This document shows positions 1 to 7,987 of a stretch of 64,000 bases of DNA, in pieces. Source of the stretch: Halobacillus_B rhizosphaerae (GTDB lineage: Bacteria > Bacillota > Bacilli > Bacillales > Halobacillaceae); NCBI RefSeq assembly GCF_046719735.1, contig NZ_JAUTWQ010000025.1, positions 1-64,000 of the forward strand. The letters are read 5' to 3'. Each line of letters starts with the position of its first letter. Within the stretch, counting starts at the first letter, position 1. The translations under genes were made by a program, and so were the position numbers. The notes below the pieces were generated by a model. It searched no databases, was not told where the DNA came from, and saw only the letters and a list, made by a program, of their open reading frames with translations.

Positions 1-2
1 CT

Positions 3-224
3 CATGAAAGTTGTTTAGAGAAAGAATATCGTTCACAGATAGCGATTGATTACGATGGTGAAAAATTCGATGATGAGTTTTATGCAGCTACCGTATATCT
101 TTGGTATTATTCATCTGGTTACATTAAAGGGACTGGTACCCTGTTTGATTTAAAGAACAATGATTTTAAAATTGAGGTAGAGAAAGAGCTAAAAGAACTG
201 TTAAGACAGAATTCTACCTTTTAA
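3..224 (+). CDS. Hypothetical protein, 3' end only
   Basis: An open frame runs from the left window edge to a TAA at 222-224, giving the last 73 residues of a protein. The visible part is rich in aromatic and charged residues (YLWYYSSGY) and ends in a lysine/glutamate-rich helix. I do not recognise the family. No membrane segment is visible. It is the last gene before a strong terminator at 466-503. The reading frame is convincing because it has no stop over its whole visible length, but the start and function are outside what can be seen. Confidence 0.6.
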   Translation, partial: HESCLEKEYRSQIAIDYDGEKFDDEFYAATVYLWYYSSGYIKGTGTLFDLKNNDFKIEVEKELKELLRQNSTF

Positions 225-465
225 ACTAGATCTCACGATTTCCCAAAAAACCCAAAGAATAATTCTATTGTCTTGATATCAAGTCTTCCGGTTTATGGAG
301 CCTTTTTCAAACTAAGCGGATGAAAGTATTGAACTAACGGAGCAGAAGAGTTTAAGAAGGACGTTTACAACGTTGCTGTGTTTGGTTCGAGTAGGTAAGA
401 TAGAACCAAAAAAAGAAACATTGTCTTAGAAAACGCAGGCACTAGCTCAAGAAGAAAATAATGCT
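225..465. other. Intergenic stretch without a supportable gene
   Basis: About 240 bases between the partial gene and the terminator at 466-503. Short open pieces exist on the plus strand (around 330-430) but lack a ribosome binding site and are broken by stops, so they could be gene remnants or untranslated DNA. Confidence 0.4.
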
Positions 466-503
466 AAACAGAGCTTCTATTTAAATGGAAGCTCTGTTTT
501 TAC
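466..503 (+). terminator. Rho-independent terminator
   Basis: Perfect 12-bp stem AAACAGAGCTTC / GAAGCTCTGTTT (466-477 with 488-499) with a 10-base loop and a T-rich tail. It closes whatever transcription unit enters from the left edge and insulates the ECF module downstream. Confidence 0.85.
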
Positions 504-555
504 TTTACTTAAATATATACATAATTTTTATAGGTTATAGTTTTCCAAAGAATAT

Positions 556-586
556 TGAAACCAAAAACTAATTAATAATGTCTAAA
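556..586 (+). promoter_or_regulatory. Putative ECF-type autoregulatory promoter of module 1
   Basis: TGAAAC at 556-561 is followed after 17 bases by TGTC at 579-582. The -35 matches the TGAAAC element typical of Bacillus ECF sigma promoters. The same arrangement, TGAAAC-N17-AGTC, lies upstream of the second sigma gene (3581-3607), which argues for shared or autogenous control. Confidence 0.5.
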
Positions 587-619
587 TATGTAAGGTGACG
601 TTAATAAGGGGTGAATAGT

Positions 620-1210
620 TTGGAACAGGAGAGTAGCCAATTAAATAATCAAAAAAATATAAAAGAGCAAGACCATAGGGAGTTTCAAAATTTAGATAAG
701 GAATATCTACTAAAGGAATTAATGAAAAAATACACTAACAAAGTTTATTTACTTGCTTATTCTTTTGTAAGAGATAAGGGGATTGCGGAAGATATTTCAC
801 AAGAGGTTTTCATAAAATGTTACCGCCACATTAATACCTATCGAGGTGAAGCAGCAATTACTTCTTGGATTTATAAAATTACTGTAAACACCTCGAAGGA
901 CTTTTTAAGGAAGCAAAAGTTATTAAAATGGAGATTTCCTCTAAAGAGTGAAGATCATCACAGTAAAATAGAAAGTTCAGAAGAGACAGTTCTTAAAATG
1001 GATAAGAAAGAAGAAATATTAAGTTTTGTATTTTCACTGCCATTAAAATACAGGGAAGTGTTAATTTTACACTATTTTCATGAGCTAAAAACCCTTGAGA
1101 TTTCTGAGACATTGGATGTAAGTCTGAATACGGTTAAGACAAGGTTAGCCAGAGGAAGGAATAAACTAAAAGAAAAACTAAGGAGTGAAGGAGGAGAGAG
1201 CTATGTTTGA
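620..1210 (+). CDS. ECF-type RNA polymerase sigma factor, module 1
   Basis: Sigma-70 family factor of ECF size (196 aa from the chosen start). Region 2 is visible in VYLLAYSFVRDKGIAEDIS, followed by TSWIYKITVN, and region 4 has the helix-turn-helix LPLKYREVLILHYF plus TVKTRLARGRNKLKEKL. I chose TTG at 620 because AAGGGGTGA (605-614) is a good Shine-Dalgarno for it; the GTG at 611 lies inside that signal. The stop overlaps the start of the membrane protein by 8 nt, so the pair should be translationally coupled. About half of its residues match the sigma factor at 3633. The regulon is unknown; control by the downstream anti-sigma is inferred from layout. Confidence 0.9.
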   Translation: MEQESSQLNNQKNIKEQDHREFQNLDKEYLLKELMKKYTNKVYLLAYSFVRDKGIAEDISQEVFIKCYRHINTYRGEAAITSWIYKITVNTSKDFLRKQKLLKWRFPLKSEDHHSKIESSEETVLKMDKKEEILSFVFSLPLKYREVLILHYFHELKTLEISETLDVSLNTVKTRLARGRNKLKEKLRSEGGESYV

Positions 1211-2507
1211 CAAACTTCTAAATGAATCAAAAGACTATTATGAAAATAATTATGTCGATGAAGAAACTTCAGTGCGAATACAAGAACAGGTTCTAAAAAG
1301 AATTCGCAGGAAAGAACGAATGCATAAGAAAAAAAGTAAATTAATGTATTTCACTTATGCAGCAGCCACCGTAATAGTAATCTTAATTGGAACATCTTTT
1401 ACTTCCTCCACGGTATCAAATGCCTTAGCTCAACTTCCTTTTTTAAATTCAATTTATGAAGAGAATTCAGACGCAGGATTAGTCACGGACGTAAAGAAAG
1501 AATTAAAACCAACATATAATATTGACAGAATAACCATTGATTATTCGACCAAGACCATGAATATTGGTGTTTTGGGAGAACAGAATTATTTAAATAAGGT
1601 AAAAGATAGTATTCAACAATCTGTTCGCGAAATCTTAGATAGAAAAGGTCTAGATGCATATAGTATCAATGTCTATCACGATAAAGGTAAAACAACAACT
1701 ACTCGTGCGAAATTAAACCAGACTGATGAAACGAAAAGTATGGAATCAACAATTAAACAACAAATAAGTAACCATTATAAAATTGGAAAAGTTGTGCTTT
1801 TCCCACAAGAAAAAATACTAAGTTTGGGGGTTAAAGGTGATAGCTCATACTATTATGGTGTGAGTCAGTCACTCAAAAAGAATATTACCAAAATCTTAAA
1901 TGAGAATGGTTTAAGTAACTACAAACCAGAAATTTTTCATCAAATCAAAGGAACAAACATGGACTTTATTTTGGAAGATACCTGGGAATCACTACAAAAA
2001 GTTCAAAGGCAGAGTCTCATCATACAAAACAATGTAGAACATGAATTGGCTAGGAAAGGTTATAAGATATATAGTGTTCAAGCAAGACCCAATCCTAAAG
2101 AAAAATTTATGTCCATAGAAGTGCTGCCTTCTGAGTTGAGACATAAAGAGATTAAAGAGTCCGCAATCAGAATACTAGAAAAAATGAATTTCAAAGGTTT
2201 TACTGTGAAAACATATAAAGCGGATTATCTACTATCTCCAGGGTGGACAAAAGTATTCACCTCTATTAACCAAGGTTTAATAGGTGTGAAAAAATATAAA
2301 GTAAATAATGTTGGTTTTTCTACTTCACCATTGACTCTAAGTGTTAACACATCTCTTAGCTCAAGTAATCCAGATGCAAATAAACTGGCAGAAGAGATTA
2401 AGAGTACAGTAAAACAGTTTGTTCAATCCGATGAAGTAAAAGAAAACATTCAAGAAGATGATTATATAATTAACATATATAGTGAAGATGGAAAAAGAAT
2501 CAACTAA
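1203..2507 (+). CDS. Membrane-anchored anti-sigma candidate with large extracytoplasmic domain, module 1
   Basis: 434 aa. A cytoplasmic N-terminus (1-47) with charged helices that could bind the sigma factor is followed by one membrane segment at about 48-66 (YFTYAAATVIVILIGTSF), then about 370 extracytoplasmic residues. That outer part contains four similar units of 50-70 residues, each with a strand-rich start and a helix ending near a pattern like LxxxGLxxY. Start ATG 1203 has GGAGGAGAG at 1189-1197; it overlaps the sigma stop. Proteins of this shape beside Bacillus ECF sigmas have been called DUF4030 proteins, from memory. Anti-sigma function is inferred from position and topology. Confidence 0.75.
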   Translation: MFDKLLNESKDYYENNYVDEETSVRIQEQVLKRIRRKERMHKKKSKLMYFTYAAATVIVILIGTSFTSSTVSNALAQLPFLNSIYEENSDAGLVTDVKKELKPTYNIDRITIDYSTKTMNIGVLGEQNYLNKVKDSIQQSVREILDRKGLDAYSINVYHDKGKTTTTRAKLNQTDETKSMESTIKQQISNHYKIGKVVLFPQEKILSLGVKGDSSYYYGVSQSLKKNITKILNENGLSNYKPEIFHQIKGTNMDFILEDTWESLQKVQRQSLIIQNNVEHELARKGYKIYSVQARPNPKEKFMSIEVLPSELRHKEIKESAIRILEKMNFKGFTVKTYKADYLLSPGWTKVFTSINQGLIGVKKYKVNNVGFSTSPLTLSVNTSLSSSNPDANKLAEEIKSTVKQFVQSDEVKENIQEDDYIINIYSEDGKRIN

Positions 2508-2515
2508 ATACTAAG

Positions 2516-2543
2516 CGTTCTAAGAGAATTCTTTCTTAGAATG
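2516..2543 (+). terminator. Hairpin after module 1
   Basis: Inverted repeat CGTTCTAAGA / TCTTAGAATG just after the anti-sigma stop, followed by a weak T-rich stretch. Likely a terminator, but the U-tract is poor. Confidence 0.45.
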
Positions 2544-2653
2544 TTTAGGTTATTCATCTGAATCAATGGTTTAATATAAGTTAGAAACCGTTAGTTCGTT
2601 AAAGTAGGGAAGTTTATGGAAGAGGCGGGAGGCTGGGAGCAATTAAAAGGTCT

Positions 2654-3253
2654 TTGAAGACACTAATTTTTTTATTTATTATAATTGGGATAGGACTGCT
2701 CGGTTGTTCAAATCAAAAAATAAAAGATACCAAGGAAGTTATAGATGTTTCAAAAGGGGATGTTTCAAAACCAATAGAAGAAAGAAGTAAATCCCAAGCC
2801 CAAAAATTTGAACTATATCAAGGGAAACCATTACATATCGCTATATTAGGGGAAATACCTAAAGTAAAAGAAGAAAATATAAGGTTTACTAGAATTTCTT
2901 TTAGAAATCTAAAAAGGGAAAAATTAACTTCCTACGATGCAGTATTCGTCATGGAGGATACTTTTTCTGAAGCATCATCTAGCCAATACTCAGAAGTTTA
3001 CTTGAATTCAACTATTCCTTATTTCTTTATTTCAGCCAATAGTTATATACCATTCATAGTAAGCAGTACTGAATTTAGTCCAAGTTGGAAGTGGGAACCA
3101 GGTAAAAATTATGCGGTTGGGGTTATCAACAATCCAAGTAAAGATAAATTGAACTTCTGGGGGTTTGGTTTATACAATGATAAAAAAACACAAGAACATA
3201 TCGAAGAGGTTTACTCTAGGATATTTAAAGTAATTGAAGAACTTAGTCAATAA
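2654..3253 (+). CDS. Uncharacterised lipoprotein between the two ECF modules
   Basis: 199 aa with a lipoprotein signal peptide: KTLIFLFIIIGIGLLGC, lipobox LLGC with Cys18 as the lipidation site, then a polar linker. The body (60-199) has no motif I recognise. It starts at TTG 2654; AAAAGG lies just 3 bases upstream, a weak ribosome binding site, and no ATG or GTG is available in frame. It is followed by a strong terminator. Its position between two sigma/anti-sigma pairs suggests it is either a target of these sigma factors or part of the envelope-sensing system, but this is inference only. Confidence 0.7.
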   Translation: MKTLIFLFIIIGIGLLGCSNQKIKDTKEVIDVSKGDVSKPIEERSKSQAQKFELYQGKPLHIAILGEIPKVKEENIRFTRISFRNLKREKLTSYDAVFVMEDTFSEASSSQYSEVYLNSTIPYFFISANSYIPFIVSSTEFSPSWKWEPGKNYAVGVINNPSKDKLNFWGFGLYNDKKTQEHIEEVYSRIFKVIEELSQ

Positions 3254-3293
3254 TAAAAAATGATAATTTTTGAAAAAAGTAAATTTTGTTCAT

Positions 3294-3330
3294 AACAGGT
3301 TTTCGAGAAGTTTTTCGAAAACCTGTTTTT
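3294..3330 (+). terminator. Rho-independent terminator after lipoprotein
   Basis: Stem AACAGGTTTTCGA / TCGAAAACCTGTT (3294-3306 with 3315-3327) followed by TTT. Ends the lipoprotein transcript. Confidence 0.85.
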
Positions 3331-3580
3331 GATTCATTGATCATTTTGTTAACTGTTCCTTAGGTACCGTAAAGATAGAATTTTCAAAGAGTTGATTTTT
3401 AGTTTTAATCAATTCAAGAACGATAAAACGAAATTCGTGATCATTAAGTAGCTTGTCCCTTCTTCAAGTACTATGAGGTAGTTACGGAAAGTGAGTGGTA
3501 TTTGACCAAACGTCAAAAATAATTGCTTGTGAAAAATTGGGTAATTTCTCTACATCTCATATATATTTTATTCATTTTCT
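3331..3580. other. Intergenic stretch before module 2, no gene seen
   Basis: About 250 AT-rich bases with stops in all frames. No repeat or RNA structure stands out. The module 2 promoter follows at 3581. Confidence 0.5.
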
Positions 3581-3607
3581 TGAAACCTAAATGCTAACTC
3601 GTTAGTC
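3581..3607 (+). promoter_or_regulatory. Putative ECF-type promoter of module 2
   Basis: TTGAAACC with TGAAAC at 3581-3586, then 17 bases, then AGTC at 3604-3607. It mirrors the element before module 1 (556-582), including the C after TGAAAC and the AT-rich bases after the -10. Probably recognised by one or both of the sigma factors encoded here. Confidence 0.5.
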
Positions 3608-3632
3608 CTAAGAGTATAAAGGAGGGAGAAGA

Positions 3633-4187
3633 GTGGAAGAAATGTCATTTCAAAATAAAGAAAATCTTTCCGGTGAAGAAATAGATTCTATATTGGAACA
3701 AATTATGAATACTTATTCGAAACGAATTTATCTATTAGCTTATTCCTATGTAAAAGATAAAGAGAGTGCTGAGGATATTTCACAAGATGTTCTCATAAAA
3801 GTGTATCATCAATACAATCAATTTCGGGGAGACGCGGCTCTTTCTTCGTGGATTTACCGAATTACCGTCAATCGATCAAAAGATGTTCTGCGGCGTAAAA
3901 AACTAGCACAGTTGAAATATCCATTCAAGTATTTTGAAAAAGAACATTGGACGGAAAGCACAGAGAACAATTATGTGAAGAAAAATCGGAAGGAACAGGT
4001 GTTGAGAGCAGTTTTTTCCTTGCCAGTGAAATATAGGGAAGTGCTCACTCTTCACTACTTTCATGACCAATCCATTGAAGAAATGAGTACCACACTAAAC
4101 ACAAATGAGAATACCATCAAGACAAGACTTTCTAGAGGAAGAGAAAAATTAAAGTCGAATCCAATTATACGAGAGGAGTTGATTTAG
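3633..4187 (+). CDS. ECF-type RNA polymerase sigma factor, module 2
   Basis: 184 aa paralogue of the sigma factor at 620. Region 2 (IYLLAYSYVKDKESAEDIS, then LSSWIYRITVN) and region 4 (LPVKYREVLTLHYF, then TIKTRLSRGREKLK) are conserved. GTG 3633 is preceded by AAAGGAGGGAG at correct spacing; ATG at 3642 is an alternative. The stop abuts the TTG start of the membrane partner at 4188 with no gap. Strong resemblance to the first sigma factor points to tandem duplication. Target promoters are probably the TGAAAC-type elements seen upstream of both modules. Confidence 0.92.
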   Translation: MEEMSFQNKENLSGEEIDSILEQIMNTYSKRIYLLAYSYVKDKESAEDISQDVLIKVYHQYNQFRGDAALSSWIYRITVNRSKDVLRRKKLAQLKYPFKYFEKEHWTESTENNYVKKNRKEQVLRAVFSLPVKYREVLTLHYFHDQSIEEMSTTLNTNENTIKTRLSRGREKLKSNPIIREELI

Positions 4188-5477
4188 TTGGGAGACTTAT
4201 TCAAAGAGACTAAAAAGCATTATCAACAAGATTATTACAATGATATGATTCACCATAGAATAAAACAAAAGGTTAAAGAATCCATTAATCATAAACCGAA
4301 TAAGAGGAAAAAGGTTACGTATTTAGCCTCAGCCGTCGTTATTTTTCTAGGTGTTCTCATAGGATCTGCCTTTATCTCTCCTTCCATTTCTAATGTCATG
4401 GCTGAATTTCCTCTTATTGGACATATATTCGATGATGAAGAGCCAGCACCTCTTGCATCGGAAATTAAGGATTATCTAATTTCCGAAGATTATCATATCC
4501 ATGCAGTTAATTCTAACTTTCAACAAAAAGCATACGAAATAGAGGTACCTGGAGGCAATGCTTACTTTCACCAAGTGAAAGAAAAGATTCAAAACCATGC
4601 ACAAACACTTTTGAAAGAAAAAGGGTTGGATGCCTATTCGGTTAAAGTGGTTCCATATGAAGAAGATACCCACACCCCTGTGAAAAAGAGCCAAGAACTT
4701 ATAAATGAAGAGCAAAAAATCAAAGCTAAACTTAGTAATATGGGCTATTCTATCGGGCTAGCGTTTTATATACCGAATGCAGATACTTTTACTATAGGGG
4801 TTAAAGAAGACGAACAGACATTTAAAGATAACCAAGAGGTTGTAAAAAGTGAAGTGACTACCCTCCTTAAAGCTTTCCATAGAGACGACTATACTGTTGA
4901 GATTTTTCGATATGTAGAAGGGTCCAATATAGAAAATGTGGACTACGAGAGGTGGTCAAAAGCAGAAAAATCATGGAGAGAAATAACCATTCTTTCCAGC
5001 TATGTGGAAGAAGCTCTTTCCTCTAAAAACATTCCTTATCAAGGGGTGAATTTAAATTATCCTAATCATACTTTAACGGTCAGCGCATGGGGATTTCAAA
5101 CTAATGCGGAAACTCTAAAAGCAGCGCTTCCGAAAAAAATAGATTCAGTGGACTCAGATTCTTATGATGTAAAAGTGAACATTTTAGACAGAGAAAAAAT
5201 GGCAAAAGGAGAGAAAGCCCGTCAACTGAGTCGGCCATTGGCTATTGCTTTGGCAGGTCAGAAAGGATTACATGTGAAAACGGTGGGAGTGTCCCTTCAA
5301 AATGAAACGTTTAATATTTTTGTCAGTACCACGTTAAGTTCTAATAGTCACGATAAAGATCAAGCAATAACTGAAATAGAAAAACAGATTAAAGAATTCT
5401 TAACCTCTAAAGAAGGTAAGCAGTTTATTGAAGAAATAAAAATTCATGACAAGAATGGGAATGTTATCTCCGATTAA
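4188..5477 (+). CDS. Membrane-anchored anti-sigma candidate, module 2
   Basis: 429 aa with the same plan as the protein at 1203: charged cytoplasmic N-terminus (1-43), one membrane span at about 44-62 (YLASAVVIFLGVLIGSAF), and a long extracytoplasmic region with four repeat units (about 100-155, 180-240, 285-330, 360-429). The TTG start directly follows the sigma stop; GAGAGGAG at 4171-4178 is the ribosome binding site. The segment right after the membrane (SNVMAEFPLIGHIFDDE) matches SNALAQLPFLNSIYEE in the first module. Anti-sigma function is inferred from the partner gene and the topology. Confidence 0.75.
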   Translation: MGDLFKETKKHYQQDYYNDMIHHRIKQKVKESINHKPNKRKKVTYLASAVVIFLGVLIGSAFISPSISNVMAEFPLIGHIFDDEEPAPLASEIKDYLISEDYHIHAVNSNFQQKAYEIEVPGGNAYFHQVKEKIQNHAQTLLKEKGLDAYSVKVVPYEEDTHTPVKKSQELINEEQKIKAKLSNMGYSIGLAFYIPNADTFTIGVKEDEQTFKDNQEVVKSEVTTLLKAFHRDDYTVEIFRYVEGSNIENVDYERWSKAEKSWREITILSSYVEEALSSKNIPYQGVNLNYPNHTLTVSAWGFQTNAETLKAALPKKIDSVDSDSYDVKVNILDREKMAKGEKARQLSRPLAIALAGQKGLHVKTVGVSLQNETFNIFVSTTLSSNSHDKDQAITEIEKQIKEFLTSKEGKQFIEEIKIHDKNGNVISD

Positions 5478-5508
5478 CGATTTTAATTTAACTAATCTGA
5501 TTATTAGA

Positions 5509-5535
5509 CTAACCTATCTATCATAGATAGGTTAG
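5509..5535. terminator. Perfect hairpin after module 2
   Basis: CTAACCTATCTA / TAGATAGGTTAG, a 12-bp perfect inverted repeat with a 3-base loop right after the anti-sigma gene. There is no clear T-tract on either side, so it may be an mRNA-stabilising hairpin rather than a true terminator. Confidence 0.5.
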
Positions 5536-5761
5536 CCTAATTAATGACAGGTATGACGACTATGACAGCTAAATTCATTTGTCATATAAGTAATGAGTTT
5601 TGGCAAACACTACTGCTGATAATTTGGTCATATTTTGGTCATGCATTATAGATTTTTATAGGTGATTAACGGATATTGTTCATAGTAAAAATCCTTTATA
5701 AACCTTTTTATGCCAACGGCTAAGACCACTTTAAGAAATTAAAGGATATTTGACTTTCCAA

Positions 5762-5807
5762 ACTGGCAGTGTAGAGGTCAGCGGTTCGAGCCCGCTATGC
5801 TCCACTA
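5762..5807 (+). other. Orphan 3' half of a tRNA-Ala(GGC) gene, candidate att site
   Basis: Sequence from the anticodon region to the 3' end of a tRNA is present: CTGGCAG with anticodon GGC at 5765-5767, the anticodon stem 3' strand, variable loop, a perfect T-arm (AGCGG-TTCGAGC-CCGCT) and an acceptor strand ending in CCACTA. No D-arm or 5' acceptor precedes it. The match to the Bacillaceae tRNA-Ala(GGC) 3' half is close over about 46 bases. Such displaced 3' ends are left by integrases using tRNA genes as attachment sites; with this orientation the element lies to the left. It is not a functional tRNA. Confidence 0.8.
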
Positions 5808-5812
5808 CCTTG

Positions 5813-5838
5813 AAACCCTTGATAATCAAGGGTTTTTT
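5813..5838 (+). terminator. Terminator behind the tRNA fragment
   Basis: AAACCCTTGAT / ATCAAGGGTTT with TTTT tail. This kind of terminator commonly follows tRNA genes and was probably carried with the original tRNA-Ala 3' end. Confidence 0.85.
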
Positions 5839-5906
5839 ATATTTTTAGAGTATTTAATGTCGAAATCAGGTGAATAATCGCTATTCATCATGGACTATGT
5901 AATAGC

Positions 5907-5942
5907 AAATCCTAAACTCCTTTGACAGGGGTTTAGGATTTA
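5907..5942. terminator. Bidirectional terminator between tRNA scar and permease gene
   Basis: AAATCCTAAACTCC / GGGGTTTAGGATTT, a 13-14-bp stem with a short loop and A/T flanks on both sides. It ends the minus-strand permease transcript, whose stop is at 5969. Confidence 0.7.
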
Positions 5943-5968
5943 ATAGGTTCAATGAGGGAAATTTGAAG

Positions 5969-7876
5969 TTAATATCGCTCCCTTTTAATAATTGAATTTA
6001 CTATGCCTTGAATGGATAGTATGAAAAGCATAAATAAAAACAATGAAGGTAAAACCTGCCAGTAGTTACCTGTCATTAAAGAATTTCGTGAAGAAGCTAC
6101 TAAACCAGACCATTCATAGGTGGTAGAAATCGATGGACCGCCTAAAGCACCTAATTGAGGGATCGTCCCACCCAAAAAAAGAGAAAATAATCCCAAATGT
6201 ATAAAGATATAGAGGGTTTGTATTGTATGCTGCCCCCACTGTTCTATAAGTCTAGAGAAAATATTAGGAGTTATATATTTAGTTAGAATTCTATAGTTAC
6301 TTGCACCCAATACTTTAGCACTTTGAATATATTCTTTCCTGGTTAGATTTAGCATGTCATTTCCAATAATATTGACCATCATGGGTAATACGAGAAGAGT
6401 AAGTATGATTACTTCAAGAGTTATTCTCATCCACATTCCTTCGGAGGCACTTGCGCGATCAACCATTAATATCGGTAACAATAATAGGTAAGCAACAAGA
6501 CTCAAAGGTAGAAATTGCATACCATCCGCAATAGATTTAATAACGTTCCTTATCATTTTTGGCAAGAAAAATGTATAGATAGCACCGAAGAAGTAACCGG
6601 AAAAGACTCTTAAAAATCCTATGAGTATTGAAAAAACTATCGTGAATTTTGCACCAACAATCAATTTCTCAAGAATTGAGTATCCATAGGCGTCCGAACC
6701 TAAGATTAATTCTTGAGAAGGAGGATGTGGCGGCGTACTTTTTATTGAACCGTCGGCAGCATGTATATATCTTATTTGTTTTACTGGATCATCAACTAAC
6801 TGAGGATAAACAATGCTGGTTATTAGGATCAGGAATATAAAAAGAAATCCTATTGCAAATTGTTTTTCCTGCATATGAATTTTAAAAAAGTTAAGAGTAC
6901 TTCTGAACTTATGAGGAATATGATGCCATATTTTTTTAATGTTTAGATCGCTTTTTACATCAACAAAATAAAGATTTACATAATTTCCTTCACGGACAGT
7001 ATCTGAATTCGTATCATTTCTGAATAAGAGTAATTCCATTATGTAATAAAGGAAATAAAAAGGGGTGAACAGCATAGCTAACATTAGAAAATTATTAAAT
7101 GGATCTAAATTAGCAGTAAAGTGCTGAATAACTCCAGGTATCATGAAAACTGTTTCAATAACGACTAAGCTGCTGAGCGTTATCCAGAGGACAGATTTCG
7201 ATTGGTAAAATAAAGAGTGTACGATGTTTCTCATACAATGCTTTAATAACACTATGGTGTGAGTTAACCCTTTACTCTTTGCAAATTGACTATAATCTTT
7301 GTTTAACTCTTCTTTCAAAAGAAGAACGATCATTCGATAAAATAAAATGGCAGGGAGTAAGCCAAGAGAAATGATGGGAGCTAGATATATTTTTTCTCCA
7401 TTGATATAGACAATATTCATAAGGAGCACGTCAGTATGTTGATAGAACCATACAATAAACATTTGGAATAAGAAAAGATAAAGAAGATCAGGGATAGCAA
7501 TCGTAAATTCAGAGAGGAAAAATAGAAACTTACTCCATTTTCCGGGAAGAAGGAGCGTTATTATAGCTAAGATAAGACCAATTATTAGAGCAAAAATAAA
7601 TGAGCCAACAAGTATTTTAAAAGAATATAAGTAATTGTTCCAAAAAAACTCTTGGATTGATTTCTCTAAAATCTGTAAAGTTCTAGGAGGATGATAGAGA
7701 ATGACCCAAGTATCAGGATGAAATAATTTTTGAAAGATACTAATTATTGAGTTGAAAAATTTAACAAAAACCTTTTCTTTAGAAGAGAAAAATATGGGTG
7801 TACAACTGATAAACAGTATACCTAATAGTCCTAATAAATACTTACCAATAAATTTGAAGAATTCTTTTAGTAACAA
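5969..7876 (-). CDS. Fused two-domain ABC transporter permease (dipeptide/oligopeptide type)
   Basis: 635 aa. Two binding-protein-dependent permease domains are joined in one chain: an OppB/DppB-like half (about 1-290) and an OppC/DppC-like half (about 330-635). The second half carries the EAA-type loop (YIQSAKVLGASNYRILTKYI) and a typical ending LGALGGPSISTTYEWSGLVASS; the first half has YSQFAKSKGLTHTIVLLKH. About 12 membrane segments. Start TTG 7876 has GAGGTGG at 7884-7890 seven bases upstream. No ATPase or binding protein is adjacent, so partners must be elsewhere or it is a remnant system. Substrate unknown; fused forms are less common than the usual separate B and C proteins. Confidence 0.8.
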   Translation of the reverse strand: MLLKEFFKFIGKYLLGLLGILFISCTPIFFSSKEKVFVKFFNSIISIFQKLFHPDTWVILYHPPRTLQILEKSIQEFFWNNYLYSFKILVGSFIFALIIGLILAIITLLLPGKWSKFLFFLSEFTIAIPDLLYLFLFQMFIVWFYQHTDVLLMNIVYINGEKIYLAPIISLGLLPAILFYRMIVLLLKEELNKDYSQFAKSKGLTHTIVLLKHCMRNIVHSLFYQSKSVLWITLSSLVVIETVFMIPGVIQHFTANLDPFNNFLMLAMLFTPFYFLYYIMELLLFRNDTNSDTVREGNYVNLYFVDVKSDLNIKKIWHHIPHKFRSTLNFFKIHMQEKQFAIGFLFIFLILITSIVYPQLVDDPVKQIRYIHAADGSIKSTPPHPPSQELILGSDAYGYSILEKLIVGAKFTIVFSILIGFLRVFSGYFFGAIYTFFLPKMIRNVIKSIADGMQFLPLSLVAYLLLLPILMVDRASASEGMWMRITLEVIILTLLVLPMMVNIIGNDMLNLTRKEYIQSAKVLGASNYRILTKYITPNIFSRLIEQWGQHTIQTLYIFIHLGLFSLFLGGTIPQLGALGGPSISTTYEWSGLVASSRNSLMTGNYWQVLPSLFLFMLFILSIQGIVNSIIKRERY

Positions 7877-7987
7877 AACGCTTCCACCTCAGAACCAATT
7901 TCTAAATTTACAGAGAAAACTTTAGTTATGTAAAGAAAATAAATTATATTTCATTTCTTCTTAAGTATGCTATTAGTAAACGCGGTT

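Noticed and set aside
5600..5750. Integrase gene remnant left of the tRNA fragment
   Set aside because: There is a short direct repeat (TTTGGTCATA/TTTTGGTCAT), but no readable integrase motif such as the R-H-R-Y residues.
5762..5807. A functional tRNA gene
   Set aside because: Only the 3' half is present; no 5' acceptor strand or D-arm can be found upstream.
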